Part shown: piece by piece, positions 36,952 to 46,896 of the stretch
Position numbering within the stretch: the stretch's first letter is position 1
Layout: each line of letters opens with the position of its first letter
Assembly (NCBI GenBank): GCA_016712865.1
Contig: JADJQH010000008.1
Span: forward strand, 682,001-746,000
DNA from: Dokdonella sp.
GTDB lineage: Bacteria; Pseudomonadota; Gammaproteobacteria; Xanthomonadales; Rhodanobacteraceae
Direction of reading: 5' to 3'
Length of the DNA stretch: 64,000 nucleotides
The notes under the pieces: generated by a model
Databases searched by the model: none
Told to the model about the DNA's origin: nothing
What the model saw: only the letters and a program-made list of their open reading frames with translations
Program-made: the position numbers and the translations under genes

Positions 36952-38439
36952 ATGTCCAGAAATATTTACATTGTCGCGTGGCTGGTGGTGCTCGTGGTAT
37001 CGGGTTGCGCTTCGGTTCCCTCCGGATCCCGCACTGCGGCTGCGACAAAAGTTGACGAGGCGGCTGTCAATGCCCTGTATGCGGAGCTTGAGCAAGCCGG
37101 TGCGCGCTACGAAGCCGGGATGAAATCCACCGGCCCTGCCGAAGCCGCGAGCTTGGAGATCAACGCTTCGCTTGGTCAATTGCAGGAATCCGCGGCCAAG
37201 TGCGCAGTTACCACGGGCTGCGATAGCGGACGATTCCTGTCGACCTACGACCGCTTGCTGAGACTCGACACAACGGATGCGGTTGCGCAAGACATCGAGG
37301 CTGCGGGAGTGGACGCGGATGCAGCTGGCGAATCATCGCCCGTTGTTGCGGCGTTGCCGGCGATGGAACGCACCATCACATTGCTCAAGGGGCGTGAGCT
37401 GGCGGAAATCCTGACCATCAATGATGCGGTCAAGGCAGGGCTGGAGCAGTGGCTCACCCAATATCGGCCGAATTTGATGACGACCTACGTCAACTACCAG
37501 TTCATGCGCTTCCAAATGTGGCCGCAGTACCACGAAGCCGGATTGCCGGAGGCTCTGCTGTTCGGCATGTTGGCAAAAGAGTCGGGTGGGCGCGTGCATG
37601 CCGTATCCCGATCAGGCGCGTCCGGACCCCTGCAATTCATGTATGCCACCGGCCTGCGCTTCGGCCTCGGCAACCAGGGTGGATTCGACCAGCGCTTCGA
37701 TCCGGCCCTTTCGGCGCGCGCGAATGCGGCTTACATCAATGAACAGCTGGGCATTTTCAACGGCAACCTTGAGCTGGTGATTGCCGCCTACAACGGTGGC
37801 GAGGGACGCATGCGGCGCCTGGCCGGACGCAGCGGAAATTCCAGTTTCTGGGATCCGGCCATTTATTCAAACCTCCCGGATGAAACCCGCGACTATGTGC
37901 CGATGGTGCTGGCAGCGGCCTGGCTGTTCCTGCATCCGGAGCGTTACAACCTCGAATTTCCGCAAATTGATGGCCGTGCTGGCGAGATCGTATTGGCTCA
38001 GGATGCATCGATCGCCGAGCTGGCTGTGTGTTTCGGCAATGCGGGCGGGATGAACGACGGCTGGTTCCGGGTGTTGCGCAACCTCAATCCGGCCCTGGAT
38101 TCGCAGGAACAGGTGAAGGCAGGGACGCGGCTGCAGGTGCCCGCACAGCTTGAGGCGGTCTATGCGGGCAAGTGTGCCGGAGGCCAATGGGCTGACCTGG
38201 CCGAGGACCTCAGTCGCGCCACCCGGGTATCGACACGCAGTTCGGGCGTGCACTCTTCCGCCACCCGCACCAGTGCGAAACTCTACAAGGTACGCAAGGG
38301 CGACAACCTGGCGAAGATTGCCCGCGAGCACGGCTGTTCAGGGCCGCGCGACATTGCCCAGATCAATGGAATCAAGGCGCCGCAATACCGGATCCGCACG
38401 GGGCAGGTCTTGCGCATCCCCGCCTGCCACAAGCGTTGA
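36952..38439 (+). CDS. Membrane-bound lytic transglycosylase with LysM (MltD-like)
   Basis: 495 residues. ATG 36952 gives a lipoprotein signal with lipobox VSGC (Cys18). The SLT domain (about 190-310) has the catalytic Glu in LAKESGGRVHAVSRSGASG and the conserved PLQFM and AAYNGGEGRM blocks. A single LysM domain ends the protein (about 445-492, LYKVRKGDNLAKIAREHGC). Such enzymes cut glycan strands of peptidoglycan, forming 1,6-anhydro ends, at the outer membrane. The long region in between, with a Cys-containing linker, is typical of the family in Lysobacterales. Confidence 0.88.
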   Translation: MSRNIYIVAWLVVLVVSGCASVPSGSRTAAATKVDEAAVNALYAELEQAGARYEAGMKSTGPAEAASLEINASLGQLQESAAKCAVTTGCDSGRFLSTYDRLLRLDTTDAVAQDIEAAGVDADAAGESSPVVAALPAMERTITLLKGRELAEILTINDAVKAGLEQWLTQYRPNLMTTYVNYQFMRFQMWPQYHEAGLPEALLFGMLAKESGGRVHAVSRSGASGPLQFMYATGLRFGLGNQGGFDQRFDPALSARANAAYINEQLGIFNGNLELVIAAYNGGEGRMRRLAGRSGNSSFWDPAIYSNLPDETRDYVPMVLAAAWLFLHPERYNLEFPQIDGRAGEIVLAQDASIAELAVCFGNAGGMNDGWFRVLRNLNPALDSQEQVKAGTRLQVPAQLEAVYAGKCAGGQWADLAEDLSRATRVSTRSSGVHSSATRTSAKLYKVRKGDNLAKIAREHGCSGPRDIAQINGIKAPQYRIRTGQVLRIPACHKR

Positions 38440-38529
38440 TTGGGTCCGTTCAGACGCCGGCTCGCCGCGGGCTTTGCCGCCCGCGTGCGTGGCGCAGCAG
38501 CTGTGCCTGATTGGGGCGATGAAACAAAA

Positions 38530-38560
38530 AAAGCGCAGCAAGGCTGCGCTTTCTTGTTTT
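38530..38560. terminator. Bidirectional intrinsic terminator
   Basis: AAAGCGCAGC (38530-38539), loop AAG, GCTGCGCTTT (38543-38552), then TTCTTGTTTT on the plus strand; on the minus strand the stem is followed by TTTTTTTGTTTC. It lies between convergent genes ending at 38439 (plus) and 38594 (minus). Confidence 0.9.
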
Positions 38561-38593
38561 CAGGAATCGGAATGCAGCGCGGAATTTTTTGGC

Positions 38594-39031
38594 TCAGGCT
38601 GCCTGGGGGTGGTCGGCAAAGTACTGGGACACATCCTTGGCCTGTACCGATTCCCTGAGCGTGCGCAGCGTGCGCATCACCTGACGATGCAGTTCCTGCT
38701 GGTCTGCATAGGGTGAATCCTTGGTTTCGTGATAGCTCACCGCCAGCCACAAGGCCAAGCCGCGCAGGCGCACCTGCAGGCTGTCGGATTTCATGCGTTC
38801 CATGCCGATCGCCGTGCCAGTACCCCACGGGGCATATTTTTCATCTGGCGGCGTGGAATACAGGTGCGGATATTCGCTCTTGGTTGCATTGGAATACTCG
38901 CGCATGGCGAGCGCTGCCAGCTGGCGCGTGGCCGTTGGATTCAACTGCTCAAGCACTTTTTCGATTTCCTTGAACTGGCGACGCAGCTGGACGCCGCGGG
39001 TCAGGGCAATCAATCGGGTCAACATTCGCAT
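38594..39031 (-). CDS. Conserved hypothetical protein
   Basis: 145 residues from ATG 39031, which has a good ribosome site (GGGGGAAAA) seven bases upstream; a longer frame from 39118 lacks one. No signal peptide, membrane helix or known motif is seen. The sequence is mostly helical with basic N-terminus (RMLTRLIALTRGVQLRRQFKEIEKVLEQLNP) and ends in YFADHPQAA. I do not recognise the family. Confidence 0.65.
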   Translation of the reverse strand: MRMLTRLIALTRGVQLRRQFKEIEKVLEQLNPTATRQLAALAMREYSNATKSEYPHLYSTPPDEKYAPWGTGTAIGMERMKSDSLQVRLRGLALWLAVSYHETKDSPYADQQELHRQVMRTLRTLRESVQAKDVSQYFADHPQAA

Positions 39032-39193
39032 GGTTTTTTCCCCCTGGAAAACGCAGCCTTCCGTCTGGGCGACCGGAGACTGACAAAGAATGTAATGTTC
39101 TGACAATTCTAGCCCCATTTCCGGGCTTGATGCACTGCCTGGTTCACACTTTTCTGGTCAGAAAGTGCAACGGCGGGGTGTGAAGCCCGCAGG

Positions 39194-40039
39194 TCAGCTG
39201 CGGCGGGTGCCCACCGGCTGACCCACCCGGACCGCCTGTTCTGCTTCAAGGTCCGAATCCAGGGTGTTGCCTTTGGCCGGTAGCAGGACGATCACGGTCG
39301 AGCCCATGTTGAAGCGGCCCAGTTCCTCGCCCCGGGCGAGGCGGATGGCGCGCTGGCGAAGGTCGGTGGAGTGTGGGGAATGGGCGTAGGGGGGGATTTC
39401 CAGTCCTGACCACACCGTTGAAACACTGGAAACCAGCAAGGCGCCCACCATCACCACGACAAACGGCCCGGCCTCGCTCTCGAAGTGGCAGACCAGGCGT
39501 TCGTTGCGTGCGAAGAGTCGCGGAATGGCCGCCACCGGCCGCGGTGCCACGCTGAACAGCCGGCCCGGGATGTGTAGGGTGGAAACCAGGGTCCCGGCGG
39601 CGGGCATGTGGACCCGGTGGTAATCGCGTGGCGACAGGTAAACCGTCATGAAGCTGCCATCCGCATACGGTTCCGCCGCGCTGGCATCGCCGAGCAGTTC
39701 CACAGCGGAAAAATCCTGGCCCTTGGCCTGGAAAATACGCCCGGCACGGATGGGGCCGGCCTGGCTGATACGACCGTCGGCCGGGCACAGCAGGGCATCG
39801 GGCGCGGCATCGAAACTGCGCGCACCTGGCCTCAAGGCGCGGGTGAAGAAGGCATTGAAATGCGGGTAGCTGTCCGGATCCGTCTCTGCCGCTTCGCTCA
39901 GGTCGATATTGAAGCGGCGGACAATCTGCCGGATCAGCAGGTTTTTCCAAGGGCGGAATGTCCAGCGCGTCGCATGGAACACGATGCGGGAAAGCAGCCG
40001 GTGGGGAAGGATGTACTGAAGAAGGATTGCCGGTGACAT
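39194..40039 (-). CDS. psd: Phosphatidylserine decarboxylase proenzyme
   Basis: 281 residues. The catalytic features are present: PADGRI, SPRDYHRVHMP with the active His, and the self-cleavage site FNMGSTVIVL near residue 245, where Ser becomes the pyruvoyl group. The enzyme turns phosphatidylserine into phosphatidylethanolamine at the inner membrane. The ATG overlaps the stop of the SCO1 gene (TGATG), so the two are co-translated. Confidence 0.95.
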   Translation of the reverse strand: MSPAILLQYILPHRLLSRIVFHATRWTFRPWKNLLIRQIVRRFNIDLSEAAETDPDSYPHFNAFFTRALRPGARSFDAAPDALLCPADGRISQAGPIRAGRIFQAKGQDFSAVELLGDASAAEPYADGSFMTVYLSPRDYHRVHMPAAGTLVSTLHIPGRLFSVAPRPVAAIPRLFARNERLVCHFESEAGPFVVVMVGALLVSSVSTVWSGLEIPPYAHSPHSTDLRQRAIRLARGEELGRFNMGSTVIVLLPAKGNTLDSDLEAEQAVRVGQPVGTRRS

Positions 40040-40683
40040 CAGGAAGAACCCATCAGGGTCAGCAAGTCGGCCGCCATCGCGGCGGCCTTGAAGGGCGGAC
40101 GAAACATTCCCGCTCGACGCCCCTGTGGATCGATGATCAGGGCCGATGCGCTGTGATCGACCGAATAACCTCCGGAACCATCGGCGCTGCGCGCGTAGAG
40201 CACGCCCAGCGAACGGGTCAGGCCATGCAGTTGTTCATCAGCACCGGTCGCAGCGATGAACTCGGGATTGAAAAAATCCACGTAGCGGCCCAACGGTGCG
40301 CCGGAATCACGCTCCGGATCCACCGAGATGAACACAAACCGGGCGCGCTTGCCCTTGCCTTGGGCATCGAGCTTGGCCCAGACCTGCTTGAACTCGGCGA
40401 GGGAGGTGGGGCAGATGTCGGGGCAATGGGTGAAGCCGAAAAACAACACCGACCAGTGGCCCTGCAAGTCCGCTTCGGTCAGGTTCGATCCATCCGGACG
40501 CTGCAGCGTGAACGGCGGAACCGGCGCAGGGGCCGGGTAAAGCACAGCCGCTTGCAAGTCGGCTTGCGATACGGAATGGGGCAGCCAACGGCTGCCTGCC
40601 CAAAGGCCCACGGCGAGGGCTGCAGCAGCCAGCACGATCAGCGGGGTGGTGGAGATGCGACCAAGACAAGCGGAACGTTTCAT
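40039..40683 (-). CDS. SCO1/SenC copper chaperone for cytochrome oxidase
   Basis: 214 residues from ATG 40683. One N-terminal membrane helix (TTPLIVLAAAALAVGLWAG) anchors it. The thioredoxin-like domain has the copper site CPDIC in FFGFTHCPDICPTSL (Cys-x3-Cys) and the third ligand His in YSVDHSAS. SCO proteins deliver copper to the CuA centre of cytochrome c oxidase. A TATACT box lies six bases before the ATG, so transcription might begin at the start codon itself; no clear -35 element is seen. Confidence 0.9.
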   Translation of the reverse strand: MKRSACLGRISTTPLIVLAAAALAVGLWAGSRWLPHSVSQADLQAAVLYPAPAPVPPFTLQRPDGSNLTEADLQGHWSVLFFGFTHCPDICPTSLAEFKQVWAKLDAQGKGKRARFVFISVDPERDSGAPLGRYVDFFNPEFIAATGADEQLHGLTRSLGVLYARSADGSGGYSVDHSASALIIDPQGRRAGMFRPPFKAAAMAADLLTLMGSS

Positions 40684-40798
40684 CCGGCAAGTATAGCGAG
40701 GCAAGGGATCGCGCTGGTTGATGAGTGGATGCGAAGGCGGTCTTGACGGCACACCGGGGCGGCAAGCCGCTTATACTCGCAGGCCGAATCCGGAACCC

Positions 40799-41719
40799 AT
40801 GTGCATGACTGCTGAGCTCTCGACGATCATTGATTTCATTCGTTACGGAGCCAGCCGATTTGCCGCTGCCGGGCTGAGTTTCTCGCACAACCACGACAAC
40901 GCCCTGGATGAGGCCACCCATCTGGTGCTGCAAACCCTGCATCTTCCCCACGATCTGTCACCGGCCTATGGCCAGGCGCGCCTGACCGGCGAGGAGAAGG
41001 CGGCCTTGCTGGGCTTGTTCGAGCGACGCATCAAGGAGCGCACACCTGCTGCGTATCTGACCGGCAAGGCATGGTTTGCCGGACTTGAATTCATGTCCGA
41101 TCCGCGCGCCCTGGTGCCGCGTTCGCCCATTGCCGAACTGATCCTGGCTGGTTTTTCGCCATGGCTGGATGACTGCGAGGTGCAGCGCGCGCTCGACCTG
41201 TGCACGGGATCGGGATGTATCGGCATCGCCATGGCCTCGCACAACCCGGATTGGCAGGTGGATCTGGTCGACATCAGCGAAGCGGCCTTGCAGTTGGCGC
41301 AGCAGAACGTGGCTTACCAGAACGTCGAGGCGCAGGTGCGCGTGATCGCATCGGATCTTTTTTCCGCCCTCGGCGGCGAACGTTATGACCTGATCGTCAG
41401 CAATCCACCCTATGTCACCGAAGGCGAGTTCGCCGAGCTGCCGGCCGAATACGCCCACGAGCCGAAGCTCGGACTGACCGCCGGGGACGACGGCCTGGAC
41501 CTCGCCTTGCGCATTCTTGCCGAAGCGCCCGAGCATCTCAGCGAAGAGGGAGTCCTCATCGTGGAGGTCGGAGAGAGTGAGCGAGCCCTGGTCGAGCTGC
41601 TGCCGCAGGTGCCGTTCAACTGGGTCGAGTTCAATGTTGGCCAGATGGGTGTGTTCGTGATTGGCCGCGCCGATCTGGTCGCGCACGCCGATGCCATCCG
41701 TGCCGCCGGCCGTCGCTGA
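40799..41719 (+). CDS. prmB: Protein-(glutamine-N5) methyltransferase, ribosomal protein L3-specific
   Basis: 306 residues from ATG 40799; a second in-frame ATG at 40805 is an equally good start. The SAM domain has LDLCTGSGCIGIAMA (motif I) and the catalytic NPPY in IVSNPPYVTEG. The N-terminal helical domain has the signature TPAAYLTGKAWF and PRALVPRSPIAELI. PrmB methylates a glutamine of ribosomal protein L3. It sits divergently from the SCO1 gene and 24 bp before aroC, a common order in this group. Confidence 0.93.
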   Translation: MCMTAELSTIIDFIRYGASRFAAAGLSFSHNHDNALDEATHLVLQTLHLPHDLSPAYGQARLTGEEKAALLGLFERRIKERTPAAYLTGKAWFAGLEFMSDPRALVPRSPIAELILAGFSPWLDDCEVQRALDLCTGSGCIGIAMASHNPDWQVDLVDISEAALQLAQQNVAYQNVEAQVRVIASDLFSALGGERYDLIVSNPPYVTEGEFAELPAEYAHEPKLGLTAGDDGLDLALRILAEAPEHLSEEGVLIVEVGESERALVELLPQVPFNWVEFNVGQMGVFVIGRADLVAHADAIRAAGRR

Positions 41720-41743
41720 GGTCGGACAGGTAACGCTTTCGCC

Positions 41744-42847
41744 ATGTCCAGCAACACATTCGGCAAGCTGTTCGCGGTAACCACCTTTGGCGAGAGCCAC
41801 GGGCCGGCCATCGGCTGCGTGATCGACGGCTGCCCGCCGGGTCTGGCGATTTCCAGCGAAGATTTCCGCCACGATCTCGAGCGACGCGCGACCGGGCGTT
41901 CGCGCTTCACCTCGCAGCGCCACGAAGCGGATGAAGTCGAGATCCTTTCGGGAACATTCGAAGGCAGAACCACCGGCACGCCCATTGCGCTGCTGATCCG
42001 CAACACCGACCAGCGCTCGAAAGACTATGCCGAGCTGCTGGATACATTCCGCCCCGGTCATGCCGACTATACGTATTGGCAAAAATATGGAATCCGCGAT
42101 CCGCGCGGCGGCGGTCGCTCATCGGCGCGTGAAACCACCATGCGCGTTGCAGCTGCCGTCATCGCCCGCAAATGGCTGGCTGAACACCACGACATCCGCA
42201 TACGCGGTCACCTGGCGCAGATCGGCACGCTGGTGCCGCGGCAGTTCGATTGGGATGTGGTCGAGCAGAATCCGTTCTTCTGGCCGGATGCGGCGATGAT
42301 CGGAGAGCTTGAGGATTTCATGCAGGCGCTGCGCAAGTCCGGCGATTCGGTGGGGGCACAGGTGAACGTCGTCGCCGAGGGCGTGCCGCCGGGCTGGGGC
42401 GAGCCGGTGTACGGCAAGCTCGATGCGGATCTGGCCTCGGCGCTGATGTCGATCAATGCCGTGAAGGGTGTTGAAATCGGCGATGGATTTGCCGCCGTGG
42501 CCCAGCATGGCAGCGAACATCGCGACGAGATGACCCCTGACGGTTTCCTGAGCAATCATGCCGGCGGCATCCTGGGCGGGATCAGCAGCGGCCAGGCGAT
42601 CAGCGCAACGGCGGCCTTCAAGCCGACCTCAAGCATCCTGGTGCCTGGCAGGAGCGTAAATCGTGCTGGCGAGCCGACCGAGGTTCGCACCAAGGGGCGC
42701 CATGACCCTTGCGTGGGAATCCGCGCGACGCCCATTGTCGAAGCCATGGTGGCGCTGGTGCTGATCGACCATGCCTTGCGCCATCGTGCACAGTGTGGGG
42801 ATGTGGGGCCGGTGAAACCGCGCATTCCCGGTGCAGTCATGGAGTGA
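41744..42847 (+). CDS. aroC: Chorismate synthase
   Basis: 367 residues, full length. The FMN-binding signatures are clear: [19 protein letters not shown] near the start, [16 protein letters not shown], and the C-terminal [18 protein letters not shown]. It makes chorismate by eliminating phosphate from EPSP, the last step of the shikimate pathway, feeding the trp genes further on. Confidence 0.97.
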   Translation: MSSNTFGKLFAVTTFGESHGPAIGCVIDGCPPGLAISSEDFRHDLERRATGRSRFTSQRHEADEVEILSGTFEGRTTGTPIALLIRNTDQRSKDYAELLDTFRPGHADYTYWQKYGIRDPRGGGRSSARETTMRVAAAVIARKWLAEHHDIRIRGHLAQIGTLVPRQFDWDVVEQNPFFWPDAAMIGELEDFMQALRKSGDSVGAQVNVVAEGVPPGWGEPVYGKLDADLASALMSINAVKGVEIGDGFAAVAQHGSEHRDEMTPDGFLSNHAGGILGGISSGQAISATAAFKPTSSILVPGRSVNRAGEPTEVRTKGRHDPCVGIRATPIVEAMVALVLIDHALRHRAQCGDVGPVKPRIPGAVME

Positions 42848-42964
42848 TCCCGACTGCCGATTTGTCACCGGGCGGTCACGCTCACGCGTGCTTGCAAACC
42901 TCCCTCGCATGTTGATTACCGATTTCCCCCTGAATTCATTGCAACGCGGATCACCAACAAGACG

Positions 42965-43993
42965 ATGAGCAAGAAGAGCAGTTACAAGGTTGCCATGGTG
43001 GGTGCGACCGGCACCGTCGGCGAAGCCCTGATCGGCATCCTGGTTGAACGCAAGTTCCCGGTGTCCGAGTTCGTTGCCCTGGCCAGTGCGCGCAGTGCCG
43101 GTGAAAAAATCAAGTTCGGCAATCGCCAGGTGGTCGTGCAGGATCTGGCCGGTTTCGATTTCGCCGGCGTGGATATCGCCTTCTTTTCGGCAGGCGGTTC
43201 GGTGAGTCGCGAACACGCGCCGCGCGCGGCAGCCGCGGGCGCCGTTGTCATCGACAATACCTCGGAGTTCCGCAATGCCGAGGACGTGCCGCTGGTGGTC
43301 AGCGAAGTCAATCCCGAGGCCATCGCGGGTTACACCCGGCGGGGCATCATTTCCAATCCGAACTGCTCGACCATGCAGATGCTGGTGGCGCTGGGACCGA
43401 TCCATCGGGCGGTCGGCATCGAGCGCATCAATGTCGCAACCTATCAGTCGGTTTCCGGCGCCGGACGCTCCGGCATCGAGGAGCTTGGGCAACAGACCGC
43501 AAACCTGCTCAACTTCCAGTCCATCAAGCCGTCCAAGTTCAGCAAGCAGATTGCCTTCAACGTCATTCCGCACATCGACGAGTTCCAGGACAACGGTTAC
43601 ACCCGCGAAGAAATGAAGATGGTGTGGGAAACCCGCAAGATCCTGGCTGATGAGTCCATCCAGGTGAATCCGACGGCGGTCCGTGTGCCGGTTTTCCTTG
43701 GTCACGCTGAAGCAGTGCATGTGGAAACCCGCGACAAGATCACCGCCGGACAGGTGCGTGATCTGTTAAAACAGGCCGCCGGCGTGGAAGTGGTGGATGA
43801 GCGCAAGGCCGGGGGCTATCCGACTCCGGTCGACAATGCGGCCGGGCGGGATGCAGTGTTCGTCGGCAGGATTCGCGAGGACATCTCGCACGAACGCGGG
43901 ATCAATCTGTGGATCGTTTCCGACAATATTCGCAAGGGAGCTGCCCTGAACGCCGTACAGGTCGCCGAACTATTGGTGAAAACGTATCTGTGA
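42965..43993 (+). CDS. asd: Aspartate-semialdehyde dehydrogenase
   Basis: 342 residues. The NADP-binding start MVGATGTVGEALI and the catalytic Cys134 in SNPNCSTMQM are present. QSVSGAGRSGIEEL and FVGRIREDISHERGINLW are family blocks. It reduces aspartyl phosphate to aspartate semialdehyde, the branch point to lysine/diaminopimelate, methionine and threonine. It lies between aroC and fimV. Confidence 0.97.
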   Translation: MSKKSSYKVAMVGATGTVGEALIGILVERKFPVSEFVALASARSAGEKIKFGNRQVVVQDLAGFDFAGVDIAFFSAGGSVSREHAPRAAAAGAVVIDNTSEFRNAEDVPLVVSEVNPEAIAGYTRRGIISNPNCSTMQMLVALGPIHRAVGIERINVATYQSVSGAGRSGIEELGQQTANLLNFQSIKPSKFSKQIAFNVIPHIDEFQDNGYTREEMKMVWETRKILADESIQVNPTAVRVPVFLGHAEAVHVETRDKITAGQVRDLLKQAAGVEVVDERKAGGYPTPVDNAAGRDAVFVGRIREDISHERGINLWIVSDNIRKGAALNAVQVAELLVKTYL

Positions 43994-44096
43994 TCTATAG
44001 TTACGGTTGTGTTATAAGGCATTTTCGAGCTTTGAAACCCGTACGGAGCGGGTCGCGGATGCTCAACATTTCATTGGTTTTCGGGGAGCCGGGTTC

Positions 44097-46685
44097 ATGA
44101 AACGACCGCTGCAATTGTCGCTGGCCATCGCGCTTGCGTTGGGTGCCACCGATGCGTTTGCACTCGGATTGGGCACGATTCGCGTGAATTCGGGCCTGAA
44201 TCAACCACTTGACGCAGAAATTCCGATCATCCAGTCCTCCCCCGGGGAGGCGGAGGGGTTGATCATTCAACTCGCGACCGACGAAGACTTCGAGCGCGTT
44301 GGAATGAACCGGTCCAATATCGGTGTCCCCGTCCAGTTCAGCCTGGGCAAGGATTCGCGTGGCGAACCGGTGGTGCGCATCACCAGCAAGGAGGCCGTCA
44401 GCGAACCTTTCCTCGGCTTGTTGCTGGAAGCCAACTGGCCCAAGGGACGCCTGCTTCGCGAATACAACGTTCTACTGGATCCTCCGGTGATGGCGCCGGC
44501 GGTCAAGGGGGCCAGCGCCGTGGCCGTGGCTGCCAAGGAGCCAGAGCGCGCCTCGACCGAGGCTTTGCCGCCGTCCAAACCGGCACCTGCACCGGCAGCG
44601 GCGACCAAGCCAGCTCCGGTTCCAGCGAGTACGGCCAAGGCCGCGCCGGCACCCGCAAAGCCCGCGGCTCCCGCCAAGTCGAGTGCGCCATCCACTGGCG
44701 CCACTGAGTACGGTCCAGTGGCTGCCGGGGAGACCCTGGGCGAAATCGCACGCGCCACCCGACCGAGCGAGGAAGTCAGCATCAACCAGATGATGCTGGC
44801 CCTGCTCAAGAACAATCCAAACGCATTTTTTGAAGACAACATCAATGCGCTGAAACGTGGCGCCGTGTTGCGCATTCCTTCGGCAGCCGACGTGGCCAAG
44901 GGCGAATCCGCACGCGAAGCCGCCGCCGCGGTTCGTGCCCAGATCGACGAATGGCGCAACAACTCCAGCCAGACTCGCGCACCAACCCTCGTGGCAGACA
45001 CGACGCCGGCGGCAACCAGCCGACCCGCCGGCAGTTCCGCGACCAAGCCATCCAGCGATGAGCGCCTTGCCCTGGTTCCACCGCGCGAAGGCAAGGCCAG
45101 CCAGGATGCCGGTGATCGCGCCGGGAGTGGGCGTGCCGGTGATTCCGGCAATGCTGCGACCAAGGCCGAATTGGCCAGGGTGCGTGAGGCGCTGACCAGC
45201 AAGGAGCAGGAAGCCAGTGAGCTCAAGTCGCGATTGGGCGATCTTGAGGAGATCAAGACCAAGAACGACAAGCTGATCAGCCTGCAGAATTCCGAGCTTG
45301 CCGAACTGCGCAACAAGCTGAAGCAGCTGCAGGACGCCGAGGCCAAGTCCCAGGCCGCCTCGAAGGCTGCCGCTACAACCACTGCAGCCGCGACGTCCAA
45401 GCCCGTGACCGAAACGCCTGCGGTGACCACGCTGCCTACCGCAACGACCACGGCAACCCCGGCAAAGGCAGAGACTGCATCGCCGGCGGTTACCGATCAG
45501 AAGATCACCAAGGACGACATCTGGGGTGAGGCGGCTCCAGCTGGTGCAGCGGCCACGACGGCAACGGCAACTCCAGCGCCAACGGAGCTTCCGAAGGCTA
45601 CCACCACAACGGAGTCGGCGACATCCGCCGTCACGACGCCCGCAGCAACGCCCGCAAGCAGCACTGCGCCCACTGACACCAAGGCAACCGCAAAGGCTCC
45701 AGCCAAGGCGGAAACCAAGCCGGCCGCCGCGAAGCCTGCTGCCAAGCCAACCCCGGCTCCGGCAGACGACACGCCTTGGTACCTGCAAACCTGGGTTCTC
45801 GGTGCAGCCGCTGGCGGCGGCTTGCTGCTCGTGCTGCTCGGCGTGCTCGGCCTGCGCAAGCGCAAGCCGGTTCCCTCGCCGCGTACATCCATTGCCAGCA
45901 CTTTCGGTGATGCGCAGGATTCCCCGGGCTCCGCGCAGGCCTTTGGCGACGACGAGCAGGAGCTCATCGATCAGGTACGCGCCGATCCGACCAATGCCGG
46001 TGCGCATCTGGAGTTGGTGAGCTTCTACTACGCGCAGGGAGACAGCGGGAAGTTCGAGGCAGCTGCAGAGGAAATGTACGCCTACATCGCCGATCCCAAT
46101 GAAGCGCATTGGCGTGAAGTGCGTGCCATGGGTGAGGAGCTGGTGCCGCACAATCCCTTGTTCAGCAACCAGGGTGTGCTGTCCGCAGAGCACGAGCAGG
46201 AGGACGATGCAGAAGCCTTCCAGTTCGATGACTCGGGCTACGAGGAAACGCCCGATTTCGCCGACGAAACCCCGGGCTTTGCCGCTGCCGTCACGCGCGA
46301 CGATGCCAACTTGCGTACGGCAAGCATGCCCGAGTTCGACGCGTCGGAATTCGATGTCGGCGACATCTCGGTACCGCCGGCCGATGCCCGCGCCGCCGCC
46401 CCTGCACCGAGCGCCGACACGTCCTTCGGTTTCGATCTGCCATCGTTTGAGGAGCGCCCCATGAGCGAGCCGCAAAAGAAGCAGGCCAGTGCTTCCGCCA
46501 TTGATTCGTCCGATGACGAGTTTTTTGCCGGGGAAGACGCCATTGGCACCAAGCTCGACCTGGCCAAGGCCTACCTCGACATGGGCGATCCGGAAGGCGC
46601 ACGGGCCATGCTGGAAGAAGTACTCGCCGAGGGTGCTCCGGCCCAGCAGGACGAAGCACGCAAGCTGATCGCCGACATGGGCTGA
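44097..46685 (+). CDS. fimV: FimV/HubP-like polar protein
   Basis: 862 residues from ATG 44097, which starts at a signal peptide (LSLAIALALGATDAFA). The periplasmic N-domain has the FimV pattern LGLGTIRVNSGLNQPLDAEIP, followed by a LysM-like segment (AAGETLGEIAR..LRIPS, about residues 210-265). A coiled coil follows (about 360-420, EALTSKEQEASELKSRLGDL), then a long Ala/Thr/Pro-rich stretch, one membrane helix (about 560, LGAAAGGGLLLVLLGVLGL) and an acidic cytoplasmic part ending in the conserved FimV TPR (KLDLAKAYLDMGDPEGAR). It helps organise the cell pole, type IV pili and chemotaxis proteins. Confidence 0.93.
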   Translation: MKRPLQLSLAIALALGATDAFALGLGTIRVNSGLNQPLDAEIPIIQSSPGEAEGLIIQLATDEDFERVGMNRSNIGVPVQFSLGKDSRGEPVVRITSKEAVSEPFLGLLLEANWPKGRLLREYNVLLDPPVMAPAVKGASAVAVAAKEPERASTEALPPSKPAPAPAAATKPAPVPASTAKAAPAPAKPAAPAKSSAPSTGATEYGPVAAGETLGEIARATRPSEEVSINQMMLALLKNNPNAFFEDNINALKRGAVLRIPSAADVAKGESAREAAAAVRAQIDEWRNNSSQTRAPTLVADTTPAATSRPAGSSATKPSSDERLALVPPREGKASQDAGDRAGSGRAGDSGNAATKAELARVREALTSKEQEASELKSRLGDLEEIKTKNDKLISLQNSELAELRNKLKQLQDAEAKSQAASKAAATTTAAATSKPVTETPAVTTLPTATTTATPAKAETASPAVTDQKITKDDIWGEAAPAGAAATTATATPAPTELPKATTTTESATSAVTTPAATPASSTAPTDTKATAKAPAKAETKPAAAKPAAKPTPAPADDTPWYLQTWVLGAAAGGGLLLVLLGVLGLRKRKPVPSPRTSIASTFGDAQDSPGSAQAFGDDEQELIDQVRADPTNAGAHLELVSFYYAQGDSGKFEAAAEEMYAYIADPNEAHWREVRAMGEELVPHNPLFSNQGVLSAEHEQEDDAEAFQFDDSGYEETPDFADETPGFAAAVTRDDANLRTASMPEFDASEFDVGDISVPPADARAAAPAPSADTSFGFDLPSFEERPMSEPQKKQASASAIDSSDDEFFAGEDAIGTKLDLAKAYLDMGDPEGARAMLEEVLAEGAPAQQDEARKLIADMG

Positions 46686-46709
46686 GTTGCACGCACAGCG
46701 TCAGCGATG

Positions 46710-46739
46710 AAAGGCCGGGAATTTCCCGGCCTTTTCATT
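46710..46739 (+). terminator. Intrinsic terminator after fimV
   Basis: AAAGGCCGGG (46710-46719), loop AATTT, CCCGGCCTTT (46725-46734), then T-rich CATTTT. It starts 24 bp after the fimV stop. Confidence 0.9.
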
Positions 46740-46793
46740 TTCCGCATTGGCATGGTCATGGGACAGGCTCTTTCCATTCCGGTTAGGGAAACT

Positions 46794-46889
46794 CTGAACA
46801 AGTACGGAACTCATTCGTCGCGGGCAAGCTCGCTCCCACAAAACCAAGCAATGGTGGGAGCGAGCTTGCTCGCGACAATACTTGTTCAG
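46794..46889. repeat. Palindromic REP pair with terminal inverted repeats (REPIN/MITE-like)
   Basis: The outer arms are exact inverted copies: CTGAACAAGTA (46794-46804) and TACTTGTTCAG (46879-46889). Inside, GTCGCGGGCAAGCTCGCTCC (46817-46836) faces GGAGCGAGCTTGCTCGCGAC (46857-46876), 19 of 20 matching as an inverted pair. The core GTGGGAGCGAGCTTGCTCGC is the classical Pseudomonas-type REP sequence. The whole is 96 bp with no gene. Confidence 0.8.
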
Positions 46890-46896
46890 GCCTTCC

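Noticed and set aside
40743-40777. Sigma-70 promoter TTGACG/TATACT before prmB
   Set aside because: The spacer would be 23 bp, too long; the TATACT alone is not enough.
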